From: Apostichopus japonicus
Taxonomy: Eukaryota > Echinodermata > Holothuroidea > Aspidochirotida > Stichopodidae
Direction: 5' to 3'
Assembly (NCBI RefSeq): GCF_037975245.1
Contig: NC_092580.1
Span: 35,249,001-35,313,000 of the forward strand
DNA length: 64,000 nt
Of this stretch, positions 49,226-61,516 are shown one piece after another; the first letter of the stretch is position 1, and every line of letters begins with the position of its first letter. The notes beneath the pieces are model-generated. The model ran no database searches and was not told the DNA's origin. It saw nothing but the letters and a program-made list of their open reading frames with translations. The translations under genes and the position numbers were made by a program.

Positions 49226-50330
49226 ATGCTGAAATATCCTTATCATCACCTTAAACATCATCTGATTCTTTACCTTAAACATCATCCAATGATCAAATTC
49301 AAAATATTAATCATCACTTTAAACATCAGCTGAAAAATACCCTTAACCATCCAAGTTAAAATCTGAATCATTATTTAAGCATCATCTGAATCATCACCTT
49401 AAACAGCATCCAATGATCCAATTCAAAATATTAATCATAATTACTTGAAACATCAGCTGAACAATAACCTTAATCATCAATTTAAGATCTGAATCATTAT
49501 TTAAACATCTGAATCATTACCTTAAACAGCATCCAATGATCCAATTAAAAATCTGAATCATTACTTGAAACATCAGCTGAACAATAACCTTAATCATCAA
49601 TTTAAGATCTGAATCATTATTTAAACATCTGAATCATCACCTTAAACAGCATCCAATGATCCAATTCAAAATATTAATCATCACTTTAAACATCAGTTGA
49701 AAATACCCTTAACCATCCAAGTTAAAAATCTGAATCATTATTTAAGCATCATCTGAATCATCACCTTAAACAATATCCAATGATCCAATTCAAAATATTA
49801 ATAATCAATTTAAACATCTGAATCATCATCTGATTCATAATGTTAATCATCCAAGTAAAAATCTGAATCATTATTTAAACAACTGAATCATCACCTTAAA
49901 CAGCATCCAATGATCCAATTCAAAATATTAATCATAATTACTTGAAACATCAGCTGAACAATAACCTTAATCATCAATTTAAGATCTGAATCATTTTTTA
50001 ACATCTGAATCATCACCTTAAACAGCATCCAATGATCCAATTAAAAATCTGAATCATTACTTGAAACATCAGCTGAACAATAACCTTAATCATCAATTTA
50101 AGATCTGAATCATTATTTAAACATCTGAATCATCACCTTAAACAGCATCCAATGATCCAGTACAAAATCTGAATCATCCCAGTAAAAAAGTGGATCATCA
50201 CATTGAACGTTTGCTGAATCATCACCTTAAACATCATTCAAATTACAAACTGAATCATTACCTTAAAAATCATCTGTTTCATCCCAACTAATATCTGAAT
50301 CATTGTCTAATTCATTCAATGCATAGCTGT
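49226..50330. repeat. ~120-bp array of CACCTTAAACATC family
   Basis: About eight copies of a unit of roughly 120 bp (ATCACCTTAAACAGCATCCA, ATGATCCAATTCAAAAT, ACTTGAAACATCAGCTGAAC, CTTAATCATCAATTTAAG). The unit is itself built from a degenerate 20-30-bp motif, CTGAATCATCACCTTAAACA. Confidence 0.9.
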
Positions 50331-50448
50331 TTATTATTCACTGTGCTTAAAATGTTTGGATATTATTTATGAAACAATTGCTCATCAGTGAACCTTTATT
50401 AAGAAATTTGATTCTCAACTTTTTTATTTATTTGTCTGTTTGTTAAAG

Positions 50449-50583
50449 GTTGACCTTCTGAGTAGACAAGAAGCTACACTAGCAGCTCAGAGAGCTGATC
50501 TTGAAAGTCACCTCAGAACTTCAAAGAATGCCCTGGAGGATAAGCAAAGAGATGCAGAGCGGTTACAGGAGCACCTTCAGCAG
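50449..50583 (+). CDS. EEA1: EEA1-like exon 8 of window (AQRADL block)
   Basis: 45 codons, phase 0, acceptor TTGTTAAAG, donor CAG|GTACTT. It begins VDLLSRQEATL and contains AQRADLESHL and KNALEDKQRD. Vertebrate EEA1 carries AQRADLQNHL and QNALQDKQ with the same spacing, the best local match to the family in this window. Leu/Ala heptads continue through the exon. Confidence 0.95.
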
Positions 50584-51360
50584 GTACTTTTACTTTCAAC
50601 AGCTAGTATAGTCTATATGATTTATATAATACCAAATCCAGAATGCAAGCTGCCATCTTGATGTGCATTTATTACCAAGAGTATCTCCTGCAAGTTAAGA
50701 TGTCATTCACGTAACAATGGAAGTTGCCATGATATTCTGAAGCTGAAAGAATTTATATTATCTGGGGATTCTCAAATCTACAGCAAAACTCTTGTTACCT
50801 GCACAATAAACCCTTCTAACTTCTCTTTCACAAAACTAGAAGCACAGTCTAGCTGGGTTGCCCCAAACAATCCCTCCTATCTTGTCTTTCACAAAATTGA
50901 AAGCACAGTTTTTTCTGGTATTGCAAACAATACCTCCTACTTGTCTTCCTCAAAGTTGAAACAAACATTGTTAGCTGGCATAAAGAACTCGTTCTCTCTT
51001 CTCTTTCACCAAAATAACGTTAAGTCATGTCAGGGGTGGCACACAGAAACCTTTTATTTCTGTTTCTCTGTTGTTCAGAGGTGGCAATTGCCTGTAACAA
51101 TGTTAGGAGGTTTTCTTTGGCTTTTGACATTTTTCGACCTTTCTTTGCTGTTAATTTGTCTGGTTGCTTATTATACACCATTTTTCCTATATGTGTCAAC
51201 CATGTTTTAATTTCACATATGTTAAACAGATTGAGTTTGAAGCAAAAGGCATTATTGATTTGCTAATTTGGAAACTGTAGTGTACTATATTGAATTGTTA
51301 GACTACATTCTTCTCATGTCTCATGTAAATGTTTGCTTTCTTTTCTGTTCACTACTTAAG
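50584..51360. other. Intron with three diverged ~65-bp repeats
   Basis: Around 50807-51010 three diverged copies share a CCTCCTA or CTTCTAACTT-like lead, CTTTCACAAAA, GAAAGCACAGT and GCTGG. The rest is unique. The open frames at 50941-51210 and 51027-51266 are not supported. The acceptor is CACTACTTAAG. Confidence 0.55.
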
Positions 51361-51489
51361 ACATCCAATGATCTTTCTGAGGCTCAAACAAAAGCATCTT
51401 CTTTGGAGGGAGAGAAACAAACACTTCAAGATTCTCTGCTATCATCTCAACATGACTGTGCACTACTCAAGACAGACATCAAGAATAAA
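51361..51489 (+). CDS. EEA1: EEA1-like exon 9 of window (coiled coil)
   Basis: 43 codons, phase 0, donor AAA|GTAAGA. The peptide begins TSNDLSEAQTKASSLEGEK and ends LLKTDIKNK. It is collinear with the EEA1 stretch that follows the NALQDKQ block. Confidence 0.87.
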
Positions 51490-51769
51490 GTAAGACATGA
51501 AAGATACAAATATCTGTGTGTTTATGTCACCTGTAACATTGTACTTCAATAGTTTTCCAAACTGCAACATTTGTGTGCCCATGCAGTAGTCACTGCATGT
51601 TATGCAAACTGAAGATATATGTAAAGCACAATTGTAAATAGCTGTAGAGCGTTTTCTTTGGTAGTAAATGTGAGTAACAGGTTGCAAACTTGAGTTGGAT
51701 CATACACATGAAAGAAATACAGGTGATTAACCAGTGTGTCTCAAGGCTAACATTAGGTCTCAGATCTCA

Positions 51770-52290
51770 GTTCTAAACCTAGTTATATCTTATGCGATAG
51801 GCCCATTGGTATATATTATGCAAGGTTCTTGTAGACCAAGGTACATATGGAGAGTCTTAAAGACCTAGTTATATCTTATGCAATAGTCCCATTGGTATAC
51901 ATTATACAGGTTCTTGCAGACCAAGGTACATGTACAAGAGTCTTATAGACCTAGTTATATCTTATGCAATAGTCCCATTGGTATATATTATGCAAGGTTC
52001 TTGTAGACCAAGGTACATATGGAGAGTCTTATAGACCTAGTTATATCTTGTGCAAGAGCCCCATTGGTATATATTATGGGAGGTTCTCTCAGACCTAGGT
52101 ACATCTGGAGAGTCTTAGATACCTAGTTATGCAAGATACTCATTGGTATATATTATGGGAGGTTCTTGCAGACCAAGGTACATGTACAAGAGTCTTATAT
52201 ACCTAGTTATATCTTATGCAAGATTCCCATTGGTATATGCGAGGTTCTTGCAGACCAAGGTAATTGTACAAGAGTCTTGTAGACCAAGGT
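51770..52290. repeat. ~86-bp tandem repeat, ~6 copies
   Basis: Units contain TAGACCTAGTTATATCTTAT, CCCATTGGTATATATTATG and GTTCTTG(T/C)AGACCAAGGTACA. Copies diverge and shorten toward the 3' end. Confidence 0.9.
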
Positions 52291-53385
52291 AATATTGTGA
52301 TTACAGGATGGGCTCCTGGTAATTTTGAATAGATAGTAGTGTTGGTGGATCTTGCCCTGGGGGTTGATTAAGTGTTAGGTTTAGCCCTTATCCCTAACCC
52401 TAAGAGACTAGAAAGTCTATGAATACACAAATAGCTGATCACTATAAATAAACAAATAAAGAAAGTTTCAGTTGATTTATTCTCTTACAAATTAAGGCTG
52501 AATGGATGATGATAGTAAAATAAAAGATAAAATCAAGTGGTAAAGTTATATGACCGTAACTTTAAAGAAAAATATGGTATTTTTTAGTACCTTGCTCCAA
52601 AGAGCCAATCAAAAGACAGTGCAACCAACTCATTTCCAGGTAAGCAACACCTATGTGTACCCTATCAAAGTAAACACATGTTGTCTAGAAATGAACACTT
52701 GCATGCTAAAATCTCATTGCTCTAGGACTAAATGTAGGTCATCGTGAAAACAATTTGTTAACTTTTTATATATTTGAACAGATGAATAGACATGTTACCT
52801 GGGATGCATCTAATATAACTATGTTCCATAATATTACATGACAGTACATGTATGCAACTATGAGAATCTTGTAGACCAAGGGACATCCAACAGAGCATTG
52901 TAGGCCTGCTATAATACATTCCCACCAAAAGTCTTGTTTGTAAGTCTGGGTAATGTCTTCTCTTCTTCATAGCTGAAATTTCTGTCAACAGTTTCAAATT
53001 GCTTCTGTAATTTGTCTACCCTTGTACAAATTTAATTTGAATTGCACAGGCAGTGATCGGTCAGTTTTGAGAGTAGTTTGTCAAAAGTATGTAGTTTATT
53101 GAAGGTAGGTTATACTCCTTCTTTGTACTTCTTTTACAGATATCAATGAATACATTTGAAACCTAGAAAACAAACATTGCATTGCCAAATGTAACCATTA
53201 AACATTTCGTACTTGGATTTTGGAGGGATATAAAAACCAAAAGTAGAATAAGCACTGGCACAGATATTTTCAAACTTTGGGTTTAATAGGCAAATTCCTG
53301 ATCTGTTTAACATAGAATTATTGATGCTCTAGCTCACATACAGTGTTGTAAAATTGATAAAATTAGATACAATTTTGGCTGTTCT
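52291..53385. other. Unique intron sequence
   Basis: No array and no supported exon. A short segment ending CATTTCCAG|GTAAGC (52638) looks like an exon donor, but the open codons before it do not resemble the coiled-coil rod, so it is not called. Two CCCTAA words at 52390-52401 are too few to be telomeric. Confidence 0.5.
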
Positions 53386-55200
53386 CAGGACAAGTGGATG
53401 AATCAGTATGGGATATGTGCTAGCTTAATACTTACAGTGATTGTAGCAACTAAACATACTTACATTGTCACTGTAATGCAGGTGTAATCCATTCAGCAGT
53501 TTGTGATATGTGCAAGCTTACTTTAATACATGTATTATTCTTAACTACTAAGAAATACAAACATTGTTGTTGAGCAGTAGTAGTGGCTGAATCAGTATGG
53601 GATATGTGCTAGCTTAATACTTACAGTGATTGTAGCAACTAAACATACTTACATTGTTGCTGTAATGCAGGTGTAATCCATTCAGCAGTTTGTGATCTGT
53701 GCAAGCCTACTTTAATACATGTATTATTCTTAAATACTAAGAAATACAAACATTGTTGTTGAGCAGTAGTAGTGGCTGAAGCAGTATGGGATATGTGCCA
53801 GCAATACCTTCAGTGATTGTAGCAACTAAACATACTTTTATTGGCACTGTAATGCAGGTGTAATCCATTCAGCAGTTTGTGATATGTGCAAGCTTACTTT
53901 AATACATGTATTATTCTTAACTACTAAGAAATACAAACATTGTTTTTGTGCAGTAGTAGTGGATGAATCAGTATGGGATATGTGCCAGCAATACCTTCAG
54001 TGATTGTAGCAACTAAACATACTTTTATTGGCACTGTAATGCAGGTGTAATCCATTCAGCAGTTTGTGATATGTGCAAGCTTACTTTAATACATGTATTA
54101 TTCTTAACTACTAAGAAATACAAACATTGTTTTTGTGCAGTAGTAGTGGATGAATCAGTATGGGATATGTGCTAGCTTAATACTTACAGTGATTGTAGCA
54201 ACTAAACATACTTACATTGTCACTGTAATGCAGGTGTAATCCATTCAGCAGTTTGTGATATGTGCAAGCTTACTTTAATACATGTATTATTCTTAACTAC
54301 TAAGAAATACAAACATTGTTGCTGAGCAGTAGTAGTGGCTGAATCAGTATGGGATATGTGCTAGCTTAATACTTACAGTGATTGTAGCAACTAAACATAC
54401 TTACATTGTTGCTATAATGCAGGTGTAATCCATTCAGCAGTTTGTGATCTGTGCAAGCCTACTTTAATACATGTATTATTCTTAAATACTAAGAAATACA
54501 AACATTGTTGTTGAGCAGTAGTAGTGGCTGAAGCAGTATGGGATATGTGCCAGCAATACCTTCAGTGATTGTAGCAACTAAACATACTTTTATTGGCACT
54601 GTAATGCAGGTGTAATCCATTCAGCAGTTTGTGATATGTGCAAGCTTACTTTAATACATGTATTATTCTTAACTACTAAGAAATACAAACATTGTTTTTG
54701 TGCAGTAGTAGTGGATGAATCAGTATGGGATATGTGCCAGCAATACCTTCAGTGATTGTAGCAACTAAACATACTTTTATTGGCACTGTAATGCAGGTGT
54801 AATCCATTCAGCAGTTTGTGATATGTGCAAGCTTACTTTAATACATGTATTATTCTTAACTACTAAGAAATACAAACATTGTTTTGTGCAGTACTGGTGG
54901 ATGAATCAGTATGGGATATGTGCTAGCTTAATACTTACAGTGATTGTAGCAACTAAACATACTTACATTGTCACTGTAATGCAGGTGTAATCCATTCAGC
55001 AGTTTGTGATTTGTACAAGCTTACTTTAATACATGTATTATTCTTAGCTACTAAGAAATACAAACATTGTTTTTGTGCAGTAGTAGTGGATGAATCAGTA
55101 TGGGATATGTGCTAGCTTAATACTTACAGTGATTGTAGCAACTAAACATACTTACATTGTCACTGTAATGCAGGTGTAGTGGATGAAGCAGTATGGGATA
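53386..55200. repeat. ~187-bp tandem repeat, ~10 copies
   Basis: Period 187-189 bp (for example GTAGTAG words at 53577, 53766 and 53953). The unit contains CAGTATGGGATATGTGC, GTGATTGTAGCAACTAAACA, TGTAATGCAGGTGTAATCCA and TTTAATACATGTATTATTC. Two unit types alternate: one with GCTAGCTTAATACTTACAG and one with GCCAGCAATACCTTCAG. Confidence 0.94.
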
Positions 55201-55809
55201 TGTTCCAGCTTCTTTTAATATTGTGTTGTAGTTACTAAGACAGACTTACATTGTTGCTTTTGTGCAGGTGTAAAGGATGGAAGCTTTCTTTCAGTTTTGT
55301 AGCTTTCTGCTGTATATAAACAGCACCTGTGAACAATAGCCACACCAGACCAGCTACTAGACCTTACATTGTTGCTATTGTGGAAGTGTAATGTGCAGCA
55401 GTATGAGATATGTTCAAGTTAACTTTAATACAGTGTTGCAGCTAATCAATCATACTAACATTGTTGCTATTGTGGAAGTGTAATGGATGCAGCAGTATGG
55501 GATATATTCAAGCTAACTTTAATACAGTGTTGCAGCTACTCAATCACACTTACATTGTTGCTTTCTTGGAAGTGTAATGGATGTAGCAGTATTGGATTTG
55601 TTCAAACTTACTTTAAAACAGAGTTGTAGCTACTCAACCATACTATCATTGCTGCTTTACAGTGTTGTAGATAATAAATATACTTTGTTGCTATCGTGCA
55701 GCTGTAGTGGATTTGGAAGTGTGCCATGTGTTGGTTTGCTTACAGTGTTGTATCATACTGGATAGATTTATGTGTATGAAATGTCACTCAAACTAATTTT
55801 CTTTTGTAG
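55201..55809. repeat. Decayed edge of 187-bp array, then acceptor
   Basis: Shorter diverged units (TTACATTGTTGCT, GAAGTGTAATGGATG, CAGTGTTG(C/T)AGCTACT) continue to about 55750. The acceptor TTTTCTTTTGTAG follows. Confidence 0.7.
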
Positions 55810-55944
55810 GACAATTTGCTGTCAACATTAGAGATGAGTAAGACAACACAGAAAGCTGAATTTGATGGCCAGATTCAACGGTTACAGTGTGAATTATCTA
55901 CAAAATCTCAAGAAGTAAAGGATTTGAAGGACAAATTTGACACG
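55810..55944 (+). CDS. EEA1: EEA1-like exon 10 of window (coiled coil)
   Basis: 45 codons, phase 0, acceptor CTTTTGTAG, donor ACG|GTATGT. The peptide begins DNLLSTLEMSKTTQKAEFD and ends KDLKDKFDT. It is heptad-rich, with no domain other than coiled coil. Confidence 0.87.
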
Positions 55945-56379
55945 GTATGTACAGAATTTAACTTAAACAACAATGGTGTTTATGAATGATGAGATTCAAA
56001 TGAGTTATGGAAATTTTAGAAAATCAAGAGGAGCATTATGTCTTCTCAAAAATACAATGAATAAGTGTAAAGGTCATGCAGCAGTGAATTATTAAGATAA
56101 ATCACTGGTTGAAGTGAATGAGATTGTCAGTGTTAAGTTGCGATTTTTAAATTGGTTTAACACTTCTTATTAGTTTCACACTAGATTTTAAAGATTACTA
56201 GCAGTAAGTAGAACCCACAAAAACATAAGAAATGTGTTTTGAAGATTCTTCAAAGGTTGCTACTATTAGAAATTAACTGAAACTTGTGTGTACAGTGTGT
56301 TTTCCTTTGATAAAAAAGCAAATAGTATCATGTCAAATTCTGATGTGGCATTCCCATAATATTGTCACCTTCAGCAGAG
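55945..56379. other. Unique intron sequence
   Basis: About 435 bp between the donor and the 30-bp array, with no other signal seen. Confidence 0.5.
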
Positions 56380-57795
56380 TTACTACTGCACACATAAGGC
56401 TAAGTAGAGTTACTGCGATAAAACAATTCTTAGTAGAGTTACTGCTGTACAAACAATTCTAAGTAGAGTTACTGCTGTACAAACAATTCTAAGTAGAGTT
56501 ACTACTGAACAAACAATTCTAAGTAGAGGTACTGCTTTATATACAATTCTAAGTACAGTTATTAATGTGCAAACAATTCTAAGTAAAGTTATTACTGGAC
56601 AAACAATTCTAAGTAGAGTACTAAGTGTGTAAACAATTCTTAGTATAGTGATTAGTGGACTAACAAATATAAGTATAGTTATTACTGGACAAACAATTCT
56701 AAGTAGAGTAACTGCTGTATAAACAATTCTCTATAAAGAAATGAAAGTATAGTTTCTGCTGTATAAACAATTCTAAGTAGAGTTACTAACAATTCTAAGT
56801 ATAGTTATTACTTGACAAACCATTCTAAGTGTAGTTACTGCTGTAGAAACATTTCTAAGTAGTGTTTTTATTGTATAAAGAAATCAAATTAGAGTTACTG
56901 CTGTAAAAACAATTCTAAGTAGTGTTTTTATTGTATAAAGAAATCAAAGAGAGTCACTGCTGTACAAACAATTCTAAGTAGAGTTAGTAGGATGAACAAT
57001 TCTAAGTATAGTTATTACTGTATATAAACAAATCAAAAGTAGACTTACTGCTGAACAAATAGTTCCAGATAGAGTTACTGCTGTATTAACAATTCTAAGT
57101 AAAGTTATTACTGGACAAACAATTCTAAGTATAGTTATTACTGTACAAACAATTCTAAGTAGAGTAACTGCTGTATAAACAATTCTAACTAGTGTTACTA
57201 CTGTATAAACAATTCTAAGAATAGGTATGACTGGACAAACAGTTCAAAGTAGACTTACTGCTGTACAAACAATACTAAGTAGACTTACTGCTGTACAAAC
57301 AATTCTAAGTATAGTTACTACTGTATAAACAATTCTAAGTATAGTACTGGACAAACAGTTATAAGTATAGTTATTACTGGACAAACAATTCTAAGTATAG
57401 TTAGTACTGGACAAACAATTCTAAGTATAGTCACTGCTGTAAAAACAATTCTAAGTAGTGTTACTACTGTATAAAGAAATCAAAGTAGAGTTACTGCTGC
57501 ATGAACAATTCTAAGTAGAGTTAACTACTGTAAAAACATTTCTAACTAGAGTTGCTACATTATAAACAATTCAAATTATAGATATTACTGGACAAACAAC
57601 TCTAAAGTATAGTTATTACTGGACAAACAGTTGTAAGTATAGTTTCTGCTGTAAAAAACAATTCTAAGTAGAGTTACTACTGTATAAACAAATCAAAGTA
57701 GACTTACTGCTGTACAAACAATACTAAGTAGAGTTACTGCTGTATACACAATTCTAAGTATAGTTATTACTGGACAAACAATTCTAAGTATAGTT
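56380..57795. repeat. 30-bp array, left part (diverged)
   Basis: Loose copies of a roughly 30-bp unit, AACAATTCTAAGTATAGTTA with TTACTGGACA or CTGCTGTATA. The copies are more diverged than those right of the MITE. The array ends in GTATAGTT (57788-57795), one copy of the MITE target duplication. Confidence 0.92.
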
Positions 57796-58708
57796 TAGTG
57801 CTGATAGTCGTAATCGATTAATCACCAGTAGTTGTGATTACACTTTGGAAGTTTGATTAATCACTCTCAAAACCTAAATTGTGATTATTCCACTACAAGC
57901 TAGCACTACACATAATCTGCTTTTGAAAAATAGACTAAGCTAGAAAACAACACTAAAGCAGTTCAATGTCAGCAAATATCGCAATAAGTATACAGGTTCT
58001 CATAATGCTATACTAGCACTGTGCTGTGTTAAAAATTGGCAAGCACATGCTCCGGTTAGATTCATGCATTTGCTTGTCAGTAATACGCTTGTTCTGAAGT
58101 GCAACATTCAGTCCTAGCAATAATTAATCATTGCACATAATCGCAAGTTCGTAACTTTTTAATCTTTTACGATTGCCAAAGTATTTGTCATTCCTTCAGA
58201 CATGTTCACATTTATCAGATGTCTGATAGAGTGTGTTGATTGCGGTGTAGTTTCATTTCAATGTGAAAAATATGTGCCTGCTTGAGCTAGGCTAAAGCCT
58301 AGTCGAGAACGTTGAACGTCCTTCTACAGAAAACTCTTGCATACTGATCATAATACCGCTACAAGGTGTTACAACCATTTTTGCAATTTTTGCTTTTATT
58401 AGTGCTTGTAGTTGTAGTAGCCTTGTAGATTCATTCAAAAGTTTTTGATTTACTATGGATGATTTTAAGAAATGTAGGTTGAAACTTGTTCATAGTTTTG
58501 TTTCCAGGTAGATGTTTTAACATGATTTAGTCACCACGCGTGAAGACACGAAAGACCAAATAAGGACAGTGCACCATAGAGAAAGATTTGTTTTGACTAT
58601 TTCTGCAATGTAAAAATGACTATGATGAGGTCATATTTGTAACCGAGTAATCGCGAGAAGAGCTATGCGATTACTCGACTACAAAAGAAAAGTTGACTAT
58701 CAGCACTA
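57796..58708. mobile_element. 913-bp hAT-type MITE
   Basis: Perfect 14-bp terminal inverted repeats, TAGTGCTGATAGTC at the left end and its complement GACTATCAGCACTA at the right end. They are flanked by the perfect 8-bp duplication GTATAGTT (57788-57795 and 58709-58716). An 8-bp target duplication and AGTGCTG-type ends fit the hAT superfamily of DNA transposons. There is no transposase frame, so the element is non-autonomous. Subterminal regions contain TAATCG/CGATTA-rich words. Removing the element and one duplication restores a regular array unit (CTAAGTATAGTTACTGAGC). Confidence 0.92.
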
Positions 58709-59555
58709 GTATAGTTACTGAGCTGTAAAAACAATTCTAAGTATACTTTTTACTGGACAAACAATTGTAAGTATAGTTATTACTGGACAAACAATTCTAA
58801 GTATAGTTAGTACTGGACAAACAATTCTAAGTATAGTTACTGAGCTGTAAAAACAATTCTAAGTATACTTTTTACTGGACAAACAATTCTAAGTATAGTT
58901 ATTACTGGACAAACAATTCTAAGTATAGTTATTACTGGACAAACAATTCTAAGTATAGTTACTGAGCTGTAAAAACAATTCTAAGTATACTTTTTACTGG
59001 ACAAACAATTCTAAGTATAGTTACTGAGCTGTAAAAACAATTCTAAGTATACTTTTTACTGGACAAACAATTCTAAGTATAGTTATTACTGGACAAACAA
59101 TTGTAAGTATAGTTATTTCTGTACAAACAATTCTAAGTATAGTTACTGCTGTAAAAACAATTCTAAGTATACTTTTTACTGGACAAACAATTCTAAGTAT
59201 AGTTATTACTGGACAAACAATTCTAAGTATAGTTATTACTGGACAAACAATTCTAAGTATAGTTACTGAGCTGTAAAAACAATTCTAAGTATACTTTTTA
59301 CTGGACAAACAATTCTAAGTATAGTTATTACTGGACAAACAATTGTAAGTATAGTTATTTCTGTACAAACAATTCTAAGTATAGTTACTGAGCTGTAAAA
59401 ACAATTCTAAGTATACTTTTTACTGGACAAACAATTCTAAGTATAGTTATTACTGGACAAACAATTGTAAGTATAGTTATTTCTGGACAAGCAATTCTAA
59501 GTATAGTTACTGCTGTAAAAACAATTCTTATTAGTGTTACTACTGTATAGTTACT
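58709..59555. repeat. 30-bp array, right part (homogeneous)
   Basis: About 28 copies of the 30-bp unit, arranged in a longer pattern: a GTTACTGAGCTGTAAAAACA unit, then a TATACTTTTTACTGGACA unit, then one or two GTTATTACTGGACA units. The pattern recurs about every 120-150 bp. It is markedly more uniform than the left part. Confidence 0.94.
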
Positions 59556-59569
59556 ATTATGCTATCCTT

Positions 59570-59795
59570 TATTTTTCATTCCTCAGTCTATTAAAATTCA
59601 TAATATAAAGTTTAAATGTTAAGAGTTTCTTTTCTTGCCATTTCTGTACAGCCTGCTGCTTTTAAATGTTTCTTTATTTTAAGTTTTACTTCTACTTCTT
59701 CTTTTATGTTTCATTGACTTGCGAGCACTGTAGTTTTCTATTAAGGATCAATAAAGTTATTCCTACTCTTACTCTTACTTACCGCACACAATTCC
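59570..59795 (+). mobile_element. Possible LINE/SINE 3' end
   Basis: T-rich sequence that ends GGATCAATAAAGTTATTCCT followed by ACTCTTACTCTTACTTA. An AATAAA next to a short tandem tail is the usual 3' end of CR1/L2-like elements and the SINEs that borrow it. No coding part is visible. Confidence 0.4.
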
Positions 59796-59867
59796 GCAGT
59801 AGAGCTACTACTGCATAAATCTCACTTTTAGTTCCTAGATATCAGTAATATTTCCTATTGTATGCAG

Positions 59868-60056
59868 AGTTTTGCTGACTTATCACACACTCAAAGTTTG
59901 CTAGATGCAAACAAGAAATTACTGGAGGACACAAAGCTAAAGCATGAAGAAGAGACAAATTTAAGAGAGAATACGGAGAAGGAGCTTAATGACTGTCAGT
60001 CGTTGCTGACCAAAACTGTGGAAACTTTGACAGGTCTAGAGGAGGAGCATGAGAAG
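59868..60056 (+). CDS. EEA1: EEA1-like exon 11 of window (coiled coil)
   Basis: 63 codons, the longest exon but phase 0 like most others. Acceptor TTGTATGCAG, donor AAG|GTATGA. The peptide begins SFADLSHTQSLLDANKKL and ends GLEEEHEK. It is strongly charged with regular Leu spacing and is compatible with the EEA1 rod between the AQRADL block and the C-terminal third. Confidence 0.88.
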
Positions 60057-60229
60057 GTATGAAACTAATAACTGATATGGGTGTTCTACATGAGAATCTA
60101 CAAGGACGTGTTGTTTTGACCTAACCAAGAGTTAGGTTATCAGATATCAGATAATGCTCTAGAGACCTCATATCCCACATAGATGTTATGGATAAAAGGC
60201 TTCTCATTTGACCAAAAGCTACTTTAGAT

Positions 60230-61250
60230 AACAATGCTACTGACCACCTTACCCACAGCTACTATAGATATGAATGCTGTTCCCTTGACCTCCTTACCCA
60301 CAGCTACTATCGATATGAATGCTGTTCCCTTGACCATCTTACCCACAGCTACTATAGATATGAATGCTGTTCCCTTGACCTCCTTACCCACAGCTACTAT
60401 AGATATGAATGTTGTTCCCTTGACCTCCTTACCCACAGCTACTATAGATATGAATGCTGTTCCCTCGACCTCCTTACCCATAGCTGCTATAGATATGAAT
60501 GCTATTCCCTTGACCTCCTTACCCACAGCTGCTATAGATATGAATGCTATTCCCTTGACCTCCTTACCCACAGCTGCTATAGATATGAATGCTGTTCCCT
60601 TGACCTCCTTACCCACAGCTACTATAGATATGAATGCTGTTCCCTTGACCTCCTTACCCACATCTGCTATAGATATGAATGCTGTTCCCTTGACCTCCTT
60701 ACCCACAGCTACTATAGATATGAATGCTGTTCCCTTGACCTCCTTACCCACATCTGCTATAGATATGAATGCTGTTCCCTTGACCTCCTTACCCACAGCT
60801 ACTATAGATAGGAATGCTGTTCCCTTGACCTCCTTACACACATCTACTATAGATATGAATGCTGTTCCCTTGACCTCCTTACCCACATCTACTATAGATA
60901 GGAATGCTGTTTCTGTGACCTCCTTACCCACAGCTACTATAGATAGGAATGCTGTTCCCTTGACCTCCTTACCCACAGCTGCTATAGATATGAATGCTGT
61001 TCCCTTGACCTCCTTACCCACAGCTGCTATAGATATGAATGCTGTTCCCTTGACCTCCTTACCCACAGCTGCTATAGATAGGAATGCCGTTCCCTTGACC
61101 TCCTTACCCACAGCTGCTATAGATATGAATGCTGTTCCCTTGACCTCCTTACCCACAGCTACTATAGATATGAATGCTGTTCCCTTGACCTCCTTACCCA
61201 TAGCTACTATACATATGGATGCTGTTTCTGTGACCTTCTGACCCATAGCT
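60230..61250. repeat. 45-bp satellite array
   Basis: About 22 copies of a 45-bp unit, CCTTGACCTCCTTACCCACA then GCTACTATAGATATGAATGC and TGTTC. The period is 15 codons, so both strands are open throughout (60234-61241 + and 60224-61264 -). Neither frame has a splice or start context that suggests translation. Each unit carries a pyrimidine tract followed by CCCACAG, a good 3' splice site look-alike. Splicing into it in phase 0 would read CTACTATAG, an immediate stop. Confidence 0.97.
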
Positions 61251-61516
61251 ACTATAAATATCATGCCTCCCTAACAAAGCCATTTGCTTTCAATATAATA
61301 AAACATTCTTGCTTGTATCAAAATGATATGTTGATATTGAGTAATTTATGATTTATACAGTGTCAGTATCTTGAGAAAGTTGCTTACAATAATTATTAGG
61401 ATACTTGATATTATTGCCTTTGACAACATATCTATTGCTCCAAATTCATCACCAATAACCATGAAACAATGCCACTGTGGTTTCTAGAGCTAACAGCTAC
61501 AAGACATTTTTTTCAG
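61251..61516. other. Intron end and acceptor
   Basis: Unique sequence that ends in ACATTTTTTTCAG, one of the strongest acceptors in the window. Confidence 0.7.

Noticed and set aside
52386-52402. CCCTAACCCTAA telomere-like words
   Set aside because: Only about two copies, common by chance in AT-rich introns.
52575-52639. Possible extra exon ending CATTTCCAG|GTAAGC
   Set aside because: The donor is good, but the codons (containing KSQSKDSATNSF) are not coiled coil and EEA1 collinearity does not need it.
60224-61264. 346-aa minus-strand and 335-aa plus-strand repeat proteins
   Set aside because: Both come from a stop-free 45-bp tandem period. They overlap on opposite strands, lie in an intron and lack any domain.
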